A stretch of 6,854 nucleotides of DNA from an uncultured Clostridia bacterium (GCA_946011705.1 CAMGCA010000112.1:1-6854); one strand, 5' to 3'; positions 1 through 6,120 are shown, numbered from the stretch's first letter. The notes: a model not told the origin generated them from the letters alone. Made by a program: numbers and translations.

Positions 1-2224
1 GGTGTACCCTCTGCTGGAGCAGGGGCAGGCGTCTATGCGTCTTGCCCTGAAAGACCTGCCCACCTTCTGCGGCTGCGTGCTGCCGGAGATCGGAGAACTG
101 GTGGAAATTGAAGACGAGGAGGGCCTTTTGCAGGAATACCTGCCGGAGGAATGCGCAACCGGCTTCTATTTTGACATGGAGGGAGAAACGCTGCGCTTGA
201 AAATCGTCTTCCGTTATGGGGAGCACACCTTCACCCCCACAGACAGGCCTTCGGAGAAGGATGGTGTCCGCCGGGACGTGAAGGCGGAAAGCGCGGCCAT
301 CCTACTGGCCCAGCGATATTTCCAGCGGCAGGGCGGCAGCTTCACCCTCACCGGGGAGGAGGAAGCCTATGACTTTCTGACCAGCGACTTAGACAGTTTC
401 CGGCAACATGGTGAGGTCTACCTCAGTGACCGGCTGCAAAGTAGGCGTATCCAGCCCACCACCGCCAGCGTAGGGCTCTCCGTTTCCGATGGGCTGCTGA
501 CCCTGACGCTGGACACCGGCGGTTTTCCGAAGGAGGAGCTGTCTGCCCTGTATCAGAGTCTGCTGCTGCGTCGGAAATACCACCGGCTCACCGACGGAAG
601 GTATCTGGAGCTAAATGGCTCCGGCTATGAAAAAATGGCGGAAATGGCCCAGATGCTCCAGCTTTCCAGGAAGGAGCTGGCCAATCGCACCGTCACGCTG
701 CCCGCCTACCGGGGGCTGAACCTGGGCGGGATGTTCAGCGGCAGCGAGGGCGTTCAGGTCAGCCGGGACAGCCGCTTCCGGGAGATGATCCGCAATTTCA
801 AGGCCCTGTCGGAGAGCGACTACGCCCTGCCGGAGGGCATGGAAACAGTACTCCGGCCCTATCAGAAAACCGGCTTTCAATGGCTGAAAACCTTGGAAAG
901 CTACGGCTTTGGCGGCATTCTGGCGGACGAAATGGGCCTTGGCAAGACGCTGCAGGTCATCGCTTTTCTGGCAACGGTTCCCAGAAAAACCACGGGGAAA
1001 TCCTCTCTGGTGGTCTGCCCCGCTTCTCTCATCTACAACTGGGGCGAGGAGCTGACAAAATTCGCCCCCCAACTGTCCTACCGGCTGATCCTTGGCACCG
1101 CCGCCGAGCGAAAGGCCCTGCGCTCCGGCGCGGACGCAGATGTGTGGGTCACGTCCTACGAGCTACTGCGGCAGGACATCGGGGACTACAGCCGGCAGGA
1201 AGTTTACTGCTGCGTGCTGGACGAGGCCCAGCACAGAAAAAACGCCGCCACCCTGACCTCCAAGGCGGTGAAGCAGATAACCAGCCGACAGCGGTTTGTG
1301 CTGACGGGCACTCCCGTGGAAAACCGGCTCAGCGAGCTGTGGAATCTGTTTGACTTCCTCATGAGCGGCTACCTCTACACCCACACCGCTTTCCGGGAGA
1401 AGCTGGAAAAGCCCATCGTAAAAAGTAAAAACCCGGAGGCCTCCGCCCAGCTGCGGCGGCTGGTGCAGCCCTTCCTGCTTAGACGCCGAAAAGCCGAGGT
1501 TCTGAAGGAGCTGCCGCCGAAGGAAGAATACGTCCGCCGGATATCCCTATCTGAGGAGGAGCGGAAAACCTACTGCGCCTGCGTGCAGGCCACGGTGGAA
1601 AAACTGGACGGGGAGCAGGGAAAATTGCAGATTCTGGCGGCGCTGACCCGGCTGCGGCAGATCTGCTGTGACCCCAACCTGTGCTTTGAAAACTACGAGG
1701 GGGCTACCAGCAAGCTGGATGCCTGCATGGAGCTGTGTCAGGCCATGGTGGAAAACGGTCACCAGATTCTTCTGTTCTCCCAGTTTACCTCCATGCTGGA
1801 CAGAATCCGCGCCCGGCTGGACGAAGCGCACATTTCCAGCTTCACCCTGCAAGGCTCTACCACCAAAGAAAAGCGGGCAAAGCTGGTGAAAGCCTTCAAC
1901 GCCGGGGCAGCCTCGGTGTTCCTCATCTCTCTGAAGGCCGGCGGCACCGGGCTGAACCTGACAGCGGCGGACATCGTCATCCACTTTGACCCCTGGTGGA
2001 ATCAGGCGGCCCAGGATCAGGCCACAGACCGGGCCCACCGCATCGGCCAGCAGGCCCATGTGCAGGTGTACAAGCTCATCGCCAAGGATACTATCGAGGA
2101 GAAAATTCTGGAATTGCAGGAGAAAAAAGCAGCCCTTATGGACACCATCTCCGGCGCCGAAGACGGTGGCATCCTGAATATGTCCAAAGAAGACCTGCTG
2201 GCCCTGCTCACCGAAACCGCCTGA
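1..2224 (+). CDS. SNF2-family DEAD/DEAH-box helicase, 5' end cut by the window
   Basis: This is a Swi2/Snf2-type ATPase, a DNA translocase that remodels protein-nucleic acid complexes; bacterial members are cytoplasmic and their precise role is mostly unknown. Counting codons from base 2, residues 1 to about 280 match the kind of accessory region found before the motor in bacterial SNF2 proteins. The first RecA lobe has motif I DEMGLGKT (309-316, Lys315), motif Ia VVCPASLIYNW, motif II DEAQ (407-410) and motif III LTGTP (434-438). The second lobe has ILLFSQF, motif V LKAGGTGLNL (from 644) and motif VI TDRAHRIGQ (675-683, arginine finger region). The C terminus is intact, ending in TGA. Full-length relatives are usually about 1000 residues or more, often with an N-terminal SWIM zinc finger, so a few hundred residues are missing to the left. 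The GTG at base 2 has no visible context and is not taken as the start. No frameshift is seen. Confidence 0.95.
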   Translation, partial: VYPLLEQGQASMRLALKDLPTFCGCVLPEIGELVEIEDEEGLLQEYLPEECATGFYFDMEGETLRLKIVFRYGEHTFTPTDRPSEKDGVRRDVKAESAAILLAQRYFQRQGGSFTLTGEEEAYDFLTSDLDSFRQHGEVYLSDRLQSRRIQPTTASVGLSVSDGLLTLTLDTGGFPKEELSALYQSLLLRRKYHRLTDGRYLELNGSGYEKMAEMAQMLQLSRKELANRTVTLPAYRGLNLGGMFSGSEGVQVSRDSRFREMIRNFKALSESDYALPEGMETVLRPYQKTGFQWLKTLESYGFGGILADEMGLGKTLQVIAFLATVPRKTTGKSSLVVCPASLIYNWGEELTKFAPQLSYRLILGTAAERKALRSGADADVWVTSYELLRQDIGDYSRQEVYCCVLDEAQHRKNAATLTSKAVKQITSRQRFVLTGTPVENRLSELWNLFDFLMSGYLYTHTAFREKLEKPIVKSKNPEASAQLRRLVQPFLLRRRKAEVLKELPPKEEYVRRISLSEEERKTYCACVQATVEKLDGEQGKLQILAALTRLRQICCDPNLCFENYEGATSKLDACMELCQAMVENGHQILLFSQFTSMLDRIRARLDEAHISSFTLQGSTTKEKRAKLVKAFNAGAASVFLISLKAGGTGLNLTAADIVIHFDPWWNQAAQDQATDRAHRIGQQAHVQVYKLIAKDTIEEKILELQEKKAALMDTISGAEDGGILNMSKEDLLALLTETA

Positions 2225-2286
2225 AGCACGGTTCCAGAGCGATTGCGTCCATCCACAACCAGGTTGGCAAAATAACAACCTCCGCT

Positions 2287-2327
2287 GGCAAAGACACCCG
2301 GCGATTTTTTCGCCGGGTGTCTTTGCC
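2287..2327 (+). terminator. 17-bp perfect inverted repeat after the helicase gene
   Basis: The arms 2287-2303 and 2311-2327 are perfect reverse complements (GGCAAAGACACCCGGCG and its complement) around a 7-base loop ATTTTTT. The hairpin lies 62 bases after the helicase stop and is the likely transcription stop for that gene. The T run is in the loop and not after the stem, on either strand, so it is not a textbook intrinsic terminator. It could instead be a dispersed REP-like palindrome. Confidence 0.65.
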
Positions 2328-2378
2328 ATGATTCGATTCTGGAAAGGAAACGTGCGAAAGGTTGCAAAAATCCTTTCC

Positions 2379-2486
2379 ATGGAATCTATTGAAACGCCTG
2401 TGAAATATTATTTCTCCAACCTGGGGCTACGCAACGCAAGGATCAACTTCCGTCAGATCGAGCAGACCCATTCTATGGAGGAGGCT
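2379..2486 (+). pseudogene. Fragment of a DUF4143-type AAA ATPase
   Basis: About 35 codons read ETPVKYYFSNLGLRNA followed by RINFRQIEQTHSME. This is the conserved segment linking the ATPase part to the DUF4143 nuclease-like part in the widespread AAA_14/DUF4143 proteins of anaerobic bacteria, where 'KYY..D.GLRNA...FRQ....H.MEN' is typical. Nothing of the P-loop ATPase lies upstream and none of the C-terminal domain lies downstream. After SMEE the frame turns into unrelated sequence. The surrounding open frame begins at an ATG at 2328 that abuts the palindrome and has no RBS, so it is not a real gene start. The family match is from memory and was not searched. The fragment is best read as a scrap left by deletion or recombination. 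Confidence 0.7.
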
Positions 2487-2559
2487 CGCCAACAGAAGAA
2501 ACCGCGGCAATTACGGATACCCGGATTCCGTTGGGGCCTACTATCTGGGGAATGGTCAG

Positions 2560-3552
2560 GTGCTGGAATACTACCATGATTCTTTTGCGGAGTTCTGCTA
2601 TCAGTACAGTCAAACTACGCAGTTCAACCGCCAAAGCATGGGAGAAAAAGCCGATGGGCGCTATATCCTCGTTCCCGGAGAAGTCACGGATGTGCTTGAA
2701 AATGGGATGGTTAAGGTATTCTGCGCCGACAATGAAGCTACGCAGGCAGCCGGAAAAATCTGGCCCATGCAGGGTATTGCCAATGTCACAATCCGGCCGG
2801 AACAGGCCGCTCTGCTCGGTAAACTGAAAAAGGATACCAAGGTGATGCTCTTTGCCCGGCTGATTACCTCCTCGTACGATGGGATTTTGGGAAGCGAATT
2901 CTCCATGGAGGACGGAATCATTCTCCAGATCGATGGAGCCGAGAAGGATGTTCCGGTTTTCAGCGACTCCATACCGGGCATCCAGCACTATCACATAGAA
3001 AACGGCTCCGCAGTCTCGGATCAAATGCCTGTGGTGTCTGATACCGTGGGCAGCGGCGGGACAGCTTCCGCACATTCAGCCACAGAAGCAACGCTGTCAG
3101 AGGAAGACATCCGAATGAATGCGATGAATATGTTGGAGTCCGTGCTCAATAATGAAGAGCCCTTCTTTTTCTGCGAGCAGAATAAATTCCGCTACCTCTA
3201 CGAGGTTGACAGTGCCGGGGAAAACCAGTTTGATTATCCGCTGACGCCGGTATCCTACACACGCGTAAACATGGATCAGTCCAAAGACGGCATCGTGGAG
3301 ATGCTGGTTCAGATGGAAAACGAGATGAACGGCTGGGTTTTGGTTCTGTACTATAACCGACAGCTGGAATACGTTCATGGATATATTTTCCCTTTCCGCG
3401 GTATGAATATGGTCATGATCGATGGAACATTTTCCGGTTCCAGCAGTGCATCTGACACCAACCTGTACAGATTGAAATTCAATGATGACTGGTATGAAGA
3501 GGTTCCCGTCTATGACCATTGGACTGAGGAATTGGCCTATGGGAGACTGTGA
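2560..3552 (+). CDS. OB-fold-like, probably exported protein of unknown function; 5' end damaged
   Basis: I do not recognise a named gene. Counting from the GTG at 2560 (330 codons), residues 36-124 look like an OB-fold-type domain: a run of beta-strand segments (GRYILVPGEVTDV, MVKVFC, KVMLFARLI) ending in MEDGIILQID. Residues 150-180 are a Ser/Thr/Ala-rich linker. Residues 181-330 form a second module with SKDGIVEMLVQME (an acidic 'DxxxDG' style segment), YVHGYIFPFRG and DGTFSGSSSASD, resembling C-terminal modules of Clostridia lipoproteins. The GTG has only a weak GGGG upstream. The frame is open back to 2404 and runs into the DUF4143 scrap, and no signal peptide or lipobox is present, although the architecture suggests an exported protein. 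The true 5' end has therefore probably been lost. Similar modules usually continue further, so the end at 3552 may also be truncated. Probably non-functional or a relic. Confidence 0.6.
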   Translation: MLEYYHDSFAEFCYQYSQTTQFNRQSMGEKADGRYILVPGEVTDVLENGMVKVFCADNEATQAAGKIWPMQGIANVTIRPEQAALLGKLKKDTKVMLFARLITSSYDGILGSEFSMEDGIILQIDGAEKDVPVFSDSIPGIQHYHIENGSAVSDQMPVVSDTVGSGGTASAHSATEATLSEEDIRMNAMNMLESVLNNEEPFFFCEQNKFRYLYEVDSAGENQFDYPLTPVSYTRVNMDQSKDGIVEMLVQMENEMNGWVLVLYYNRQLEYVHGYIFPFRGMNMVMIDGTFSGSSSASDTNLYRLKFNDDWYEEVPVYDHWTEELAYGRL

Positions 3553-3856
3553 ACAGTAGGGTAAACACCACCGGAGAGATTGGGGCGGTAATGAAAGAGG
3601 TAAAGTAGCCATGGGTATTGTCATAGCGCCCCTCCATTTTTTCCAATTCCTGAAGAATCTCCGGCGAAACATCACGGGCGACATACCAATACAGCGAAAT
3701 ACCTGCAGCCCGGGCATTCTTTTTCAGGCAGGAAACGTCCCATTGCAGGCACAACGTTTTCGCGAGCCACATCATGCCCCAGAACAGGAGAAGGGAAGGA
3801 ATCGCGCCCAAAGCGGCGCCGCCGTATATCTGGAGTAAAGTCACTACTAAACCCAT
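3479..3856 (-). pseudogene. Membrane-protein fragment, minus strand
   Basis: This frame encodes a hydrophobic start (GLVVTLLQIYGGAALGAIPS then LLLFWGMMWLAKTLC, one long or two short membrane segments), then a basic, soluble part (VSCLKKNARAAG, YWYVARDVSPEILQELEKME). The first 85 residues or so read like genuine protein, with biased hydrophobic and amphipathic segments. The ATG at 3856 has GAGG only one base upstream, too close for a normal RBS. The frame is open upstream, reading VCFAGLWLLRKE, into the hairpin at 3931-3958, so the real N terminus appears to have been replaced. The last 74 bases overlap the tail of the plus-strand frame, and the residues there (SHRPIPQSNGHRREP) look like read-through of antisense sequence. 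The family is not recognised. It is most likely a gene piece broken at both ends. Confidence 0.5.
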
Positions 3857-3930
3857 ACCTCTATTGACAGAACCTGTCAGTATCTGCGCGCATTCCTTCC
3901 GGAGCAGCCATAACCCCGCAAAACATACAA

Positions 3931-3958
3931 AAAGCCTCCGGTTGGTGCCGGAGGCTTT
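3931..3958. terminator. Strong hairpin upstream of the MATE promoter
   Basis: The arms AAAGCCTCCGG (3931-3941) and CCGGAGGCTTT (3948-3958) are 11-bp perfect complements with a 6-base loop. Read on the minus strand the stem is followed by TTTTT, a good intrinsic terminator. On the plus strand only TTT follows. No minus-strand gene lies to the right that would need this stop, because the MATE gene starts on the plus strand. It can insulate the MATE promoter from upstream transcription, or it may be a relic. Confidence 0.75.
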
Positions 3959-3972
3959 GACGCACTGTCCTC

Positions 3973-4001
3973 TTGCAATTGGGAATCGTTTTCTGTATAC
4001 T
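3973..4001 (+). promoter_or_regulatory. Sigma-70/SigA-type promoter of the MATE gene
   Basis: A -35 box TTGCAA (3973-3978) and a -10 box TATACT (3996-4001) are separated by exactly 17 bases. Transcription would start near 4008, giving a leader of about 30 bases before the ATG at 4039. It sits just after the insulating hairpin. No operator-like palindrome is apparent. Confidence 0.8.
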
Positions 4002-4027
4002 GGATGAACAACATTGAATGGAAACAG

Positions 4028-4033
4028 AAGGAG
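4028..4033 (+). promoter_or_regulatory. Ribosome binding site fixing the MATE start
   Basis: AAGGAG lies 5 bases before the ATG at 4039. It also lies inside the frame that would begin at the earlier in-frame ATG at 4018, which has no RBS. This decides for the start at 4039. Confidence 0.8.
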
Positions 4034-4038
4034 AAATC

Positions 4039-5421
4039 ATGGGTAAAAAGCGGCTGGATGCCCCTATGCTGGGCGTCATTTTCGCACTGGCCTGGCCCAC
4101 CATACTGCAGGAGCTGATGCAGACGGCGGTGCAGTATATCGACACCGCCATGGTCGGCTCTCTGGGTACCCAGGCGACAGCAGCGGTGGGGGCTACCGGC
4201 ACGGTTTCCTGGCTGGTAAACGGCACCGTATCCGCACTGGGCGTGGGCTTTCTGGCCTATATTTCTCAGGCAGTGGGAGCAGGCGAGCCGGAACGGGCCA
4301 GACGGGCCGCTGCCCAGTCTGTCCTGATGGCGCTCATCGCCGGTACCGTCCTGACGGTTCTCACCACGATCTTAAGCGGCTCCATCGTCCGGTGGATGCA
4401 GGTGGCGCCCACAATCCGGGATGCGGCGGCGCAGTATTTCCGCATTCTGTATCTGAGTATGTTGTTTCGCACCATGAACATTCTGTTCAGCATGGTGCTC
4501 CGGGCTGTTGGTGACTCCCGAACGCCCATGAAGGTTGGCTTGCAGGTAAACTTCCTGAACGTCCTGCTGAATACACTCCTCATCTACCCCGCCGGTACGG
4601 CTCATCTGATGGGCATTTCCTTCCCCGTGTGGGGCGCCGGCTTCGGGATCAACGGCGCGGCTGCCGCCAGCGCCATCGCATACACCTATGGCGGAATCTC
4701 CATGGCGGTCAGGCTGTGGCGGCATCCGCTGATCTGCCCCCGGGGGCAGCGGTTTGCGCCGGATCCCCAGGTGCTGAAGCCCTGCCTGAAGGTTGCGGTT
4801 CCGAATATGCTCCAGCGCTTCGGTACCTCTCTGGGCTATGTGGCTTTCGCGTCCATGATTAATGCGTTGGGGGATGTATCCGCCGCGGCTCACACCATTG
4901 CCAATACGGTGGAATCCCTGTTTTACATCCCCGGCTGGGGAATGCAGACTGCCGCGGCGGCGCTGGCAGGCAACGCCTACGGCGCCCGGGACGATAAAAA
5001 GCTGAGAAGCCTTGGCCGCACCTTCCTCCCGCTGGAGGTTGGGCTGATGCTGTTTTCCGGCGGCATGCTCTTCCTGTTTGCGCCCCTTCTGGTAGGGCTG
5101 TTTTCCAAAGACCCTCAGGTGACGAAGCTGAGTGTCACGGTATTGCGGATGGTGGCGGTTTCCGAGCCGTTTTATGGGGTGCCCATTGTTCTGGAGGGGC
5201 TGATGCAGGGAATCGGAAAAACCACGATTCCGTTTCTGTTCAACATCGCCGGAATGTGGGGCGTCCGCATTCTCGGTACGTTCCTGTGTACCCGCCTGCT
5301 GGGAATGGGGCTGGTCAGCGCTTGGGGGTGCATGATCGGCCACAATCTGCTGCTGTTCGTTCTGTTCACTGTCTACTACGCCGCCGGAAAGGCTCTGCCC
5401 AAAGCGATATGCAGTGAATAA
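4039..5421 (+). CDS. MATE-family multidrug efflux transporter
   Basis: This encodes a complete 460-residue member of the multi-antimicrobial extrusion family, a 12-helix inner-membrane antiporter that exports cationic drugs or metabolites using a Na+ or H+ gradient. The two-fold repeat is visible. The first half has the N-terminal signature around Pro20 and Asp35 (PTILQELMQ, YIDTAMVGSLG), followed by LRAVGDSRTP (from about residue 154). The second half has an equivalent block, GWGMQTAAAALAGNAYGA (GNAYGA at 311-316), and a second 'LxGxxQGIGKT' turn. Length and helix spacing fit the DinF/NorM-like group usual in Clostridia. The substrate cannot be told from sequence. The start at 4039 is chosen on its RBS; starting at 4018 would add only METEGEI. 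The gene stands alone with its own promoter and looks intact, unlike the debris on both sides. Confidence 0.93.
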   Translation: MGKKRLDAPMLGVIFALAWPTILQELMQTAVQYIDTAMVGSLGTQATAAVGATGTVSWLVNGTVSALGVGFLAYISQAVGAGEPERARRAAAQSVLMALIAGTVLTVLTTILSGSIVRWMQVAPTIRDAAAQYFRILYLSMLFRTMNILFSMVLRAVGDSRTPMKVGLQVNFLNVLLNTLLIYPAGTAHLMGISFPVWGAGFGINGAAAASAIAYTYGGISMAVRLWRHPLICPRGQRFAPDPQVLKPCLKVAVPNMLQRFGTSLGYVAFASMINALGDVSAAAHTIANTVESLFYIPGWGMQTAAAALAGNAYGARDDKKLRSLGRTFLPLEVGLMLFSGGMLFLFAPLLVGLFSKDPQVTKLSVTVLRMVAVSEPFYGVPIVLEGLMQGIGKTTIPFLFNIAGMWGVRILGTFLCTRLLGMGLVSAWGCMIGHNLLLFVLFTVYYAAGKALPKAICSE

Positions 5422-5482
5422 GCACTGGCGAAATCTGAGCAATTCGTCTACGGCAGGCGAGCGGATCTTTTGCTCTCTGACT
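5422..5482. other. Spacer between the MATE gene and the TnpV remnant
   Basis: This short stretch follows the MATE stop codon. I see no strong terminator: only a weak GAGC...GCTC pairing near 5459-5475. On the minus strand one frame continuing left from the TnpV break reads SPAVDELLRFR, which looks protein-like but cannot be assigned. Confidence 0.4.
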
Positions 5483-5668
5483 TCAGTATGATAAATGGGA
5501 AATACATCCAGTACTCCCGAAATTTCCATACCTTTCCAGAGAACAACCGCACTGGATATCTGCCAGAAAAAACTCATGCCGTTCCCACTTGCCGATGGGG
5601 CGGGGTTCTTCCGGCAGTGTCAGGTCTGGAATATAGTAGTCTCCAACGCGAATGTACTGGATTTCCAT
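5483..5668 (-). pseudogene. N-terminal remnant of a TnpV-like transposon-encoded protein
   Basis: The first 30 or so residues, MEIQYIRVGDYYIPDL then TLPEEPRPIGKWER, match the opening of the TnpV family (small proteins of unknown function carried by Tn and conjugative elements of Firmicutes), in which 'Y..VGDYYIPDL.LPEE..PIGKWGR' is characteristic. After that the frame reads FFLADIQCGCSLERYGNF and stops at 62 codons, whereas family members are normally about 110-130 residues, so the gene is truncated or frameshifted. The start ATG at 5668 has a clean AGGAGG at 5676-5681 with 7-base spacing; a TTG two codons upstream is less likely. The intact 5' end shows that the break is recent or that only the 3' part was deleted. 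The family match is from memory. Confidence 0.7.
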
Positions 5669-5736
5669 ATGCAATCCTCCTTTTGGTTGGTACTGTTATT
5701 GTACCGAAAGAGGAATGTTTCGTCGAATGTATAAAG

Positions 5737-5767
5737 CCCCCGGTTCTGCGACAGGCAAAACCGGGGG
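5737..5767 (-). terminator. Hairpin with CTTTAT tail, minus strand
   Basis: CCCCCGGTT (5737-5745) and AACCGGGGG (5759-5767) form a 9-bp stem around a 13-base loop that itself contains a TGC/GCA pairing. On the minus strand it is followed by CTTTATAC, so it would stop leftward transcription from the tRNA cluster before the TnpV remnant. The T run is short. Confidence 0.65.
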
Positions 5768-5804
5768 TGTAGGCTCAGTATGTAATATCTTTGATAGAAA
5801 CGAG

Positions 5805-5844
5805 AAATCCGAACCCGTTCCCGACTGGGAAGTAGTTCGGATTT
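5805..5844 (-). terminator. Compound hairpin immediately after the tRNA cluster
   Basis: The outer stem AAATCCGAAC (5805-5814) pairs perfectly with GTTCGGATTT (5835-5844). Inside it TTCCC (5818-5822) pairs with GGGAA (5827-5831) around GACT, giving a long two-stage hairpin. It begins 8 bases beyond the CCA end of the last tRNA. On the minus strand it is followed by the partly T-rich CTCGTTTC; on the plus strand it is followed by TT. It is the likely end of the tRNA transcript. Confidence 0.7.
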
Positions 5845-5852
5845 TTCATGTA

Positions 5853-5927
5853 TGGTGGAACTGGCTGGACTCGAACCAGCATCACGCGGCTTTTCAGGGC
5901 CGCACTCAACCCTTGAGCTACAGTTCC
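5853..5927 (-). tRNA. tRNA-Phe(GAA)-like, with an extra base in the anticodon arm
   Basis: Read on the minus strand, the acceptor stem GGAACTG/CAGTTCC is perfect and discriminator A and CCA are encoded. The T arm GCTGG-TTCGAGT-CCAGC is perfect. The D arm GCTC...GAGT has a short loop with GGG. The anticodon arm is GCGGC-CCTGAAAA-GCCGC: the 5-bp stem forces an 8-base loop, which is the standard Phe loop CTGAAAA plus one extra C on the 5' side (or a bulged C at the top of the stem). No spare base remains for position 26. The 5-base variable loop excludes serine, so a UGA anticodon reading is rejected. Total length is 75 with CCA. It may be a functional variant or a decaying tRNA. Confidence 0.8.
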
Positions 5928-5939
5928 ATTTGAATACTT

Positions 5940-6014
5940 TGGTGATGCCTACGAGAGTTGAACCCATATTTCCAGCTTGAGAGGCTGGTGTCATATCCAT
6001 TAGACGAAGGCACC
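5940..6014 (-). tRNA. tRNA-Glu(CTC)
   Basis: On the minus strand the acceptor stem GGTGCCT/AGGCATC has one G-U pair, followed by discriminator A and an encoded CCA. The anticodon arm CCAGC-CTCTCAA-GCTGG is perfect and gives anticodon CTC, decoding GAG. The T arm ATGGG-TTCAACT-CTCGT has two G-U pairs, and the D arm GTCT...TGAC has a mismatch at its inner end. A CUC Glu isoacceptor is not needed in bacteria where UUC reads both codons, so it counts as an accessory tRNA. It lies 12 bases before the Phe-like gene and 3 bases after the other Glu gene. Confidence 0.88.
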
Positions 6015-6017
6015 ATA

Positions 6018-6094
6018 TGGTAATCCGTGCCGGACTTGAACCGCGCATTACAGCCTTGAAAGGGCTATGTCCTTACCATTTAGACGAACGGACC
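6018..6094 (-). tRNA. tRNA-Glu(TTC), with an imperfect T stem
   Basis: On the minus strand the acceptor stem GGTCCGT/ACGGATT pairs throughout with two G-U pairs at the end, then discriminator A and CCA. The D arm GTCT...GGAC fits glutamate tRNAs. The anticodon arm TAGCC-CTTTCAA-GGCTG gives anticodon TTC, decoding GAA/GAG. The T loop is TTCAAGT, but its 5' strand (CGCGG) pairs with CCGGC for only three pairs unless one G is bulged, after which two more pairs form. This is the first tRNA of the trio in transcription order. Its irregular T stem suggests relaxed selection or a phage/plasmid-type tRNA. Confidence 0.85.
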
Positions 6095-6100
6095 AGATTC

Positions 6101-6120
6101 ACAGGGAGTTTCCTCCCTGT
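6101..6120 (-). terminator. Small hairpin between the regulator and the tRNA cluster
   Basis: ACAGGGAG (6101-6108) and CTCCCTGT (6113-6120) form a perfect 8-bp stem with a 4-base loop, one base past the regulator's stop codon. No T run follows on the minus strand. It is more likely an mRNA 3'-end stabiliser or processing site between the regulator message and the tRNAs than a true terminator. Confidence 0.5.

Noticed and set aside
2..4. GTG at base 2 as the helicase start
   Set aside because: The family is normally several hundred residues longer at the N terminus and no RBS can be seen; it is an internal Val codon.
1547..2380. A 277-codon minus-strand open frame opposite the helicase gene
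   Set aside because: It lies wholly antisense to strongly conserved helicase motifs, has shadow-type composition rich in Gly, Gln and Arg, and no RBS.
4018..4038. ATG at 4018 as the MATE start
   Set aside because: The best RBS lies downstream of it and correctly spaced for the ATG at 4039.
4372..5577. A 401-codon minus-strand open frame opposite the MATE gene
   Set aside because: It is antisense to the transporter, low in hydrophobic order, rich in His/Gln/Arg, and has no family features. Only its first 60 codons lie outside the MATE gene and these cannot be assigned.
5696..5730. A promoter for the TnpV remnant on the minus strand
   Set aside because: TACAAT could be a -10 box (5698-5703) but no good -35 box sits at proper spacing.
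5853..5927. Reading the third tRNA as tRNA-Ser(TGA)
   Set aside because: The variable loop is only five bases and serine tRNAs need a long variable arm; the CTGAAAA loop is that of tRNA-Phe.
5620..6048. A 142-codon minus-strand frame
   Set aside because: It runs through the Phe-like and Glu(CTC) tRNA genes and the start of the Glu(TTC) gene; segments such as SSRVECGPEKP are translated tRNA.
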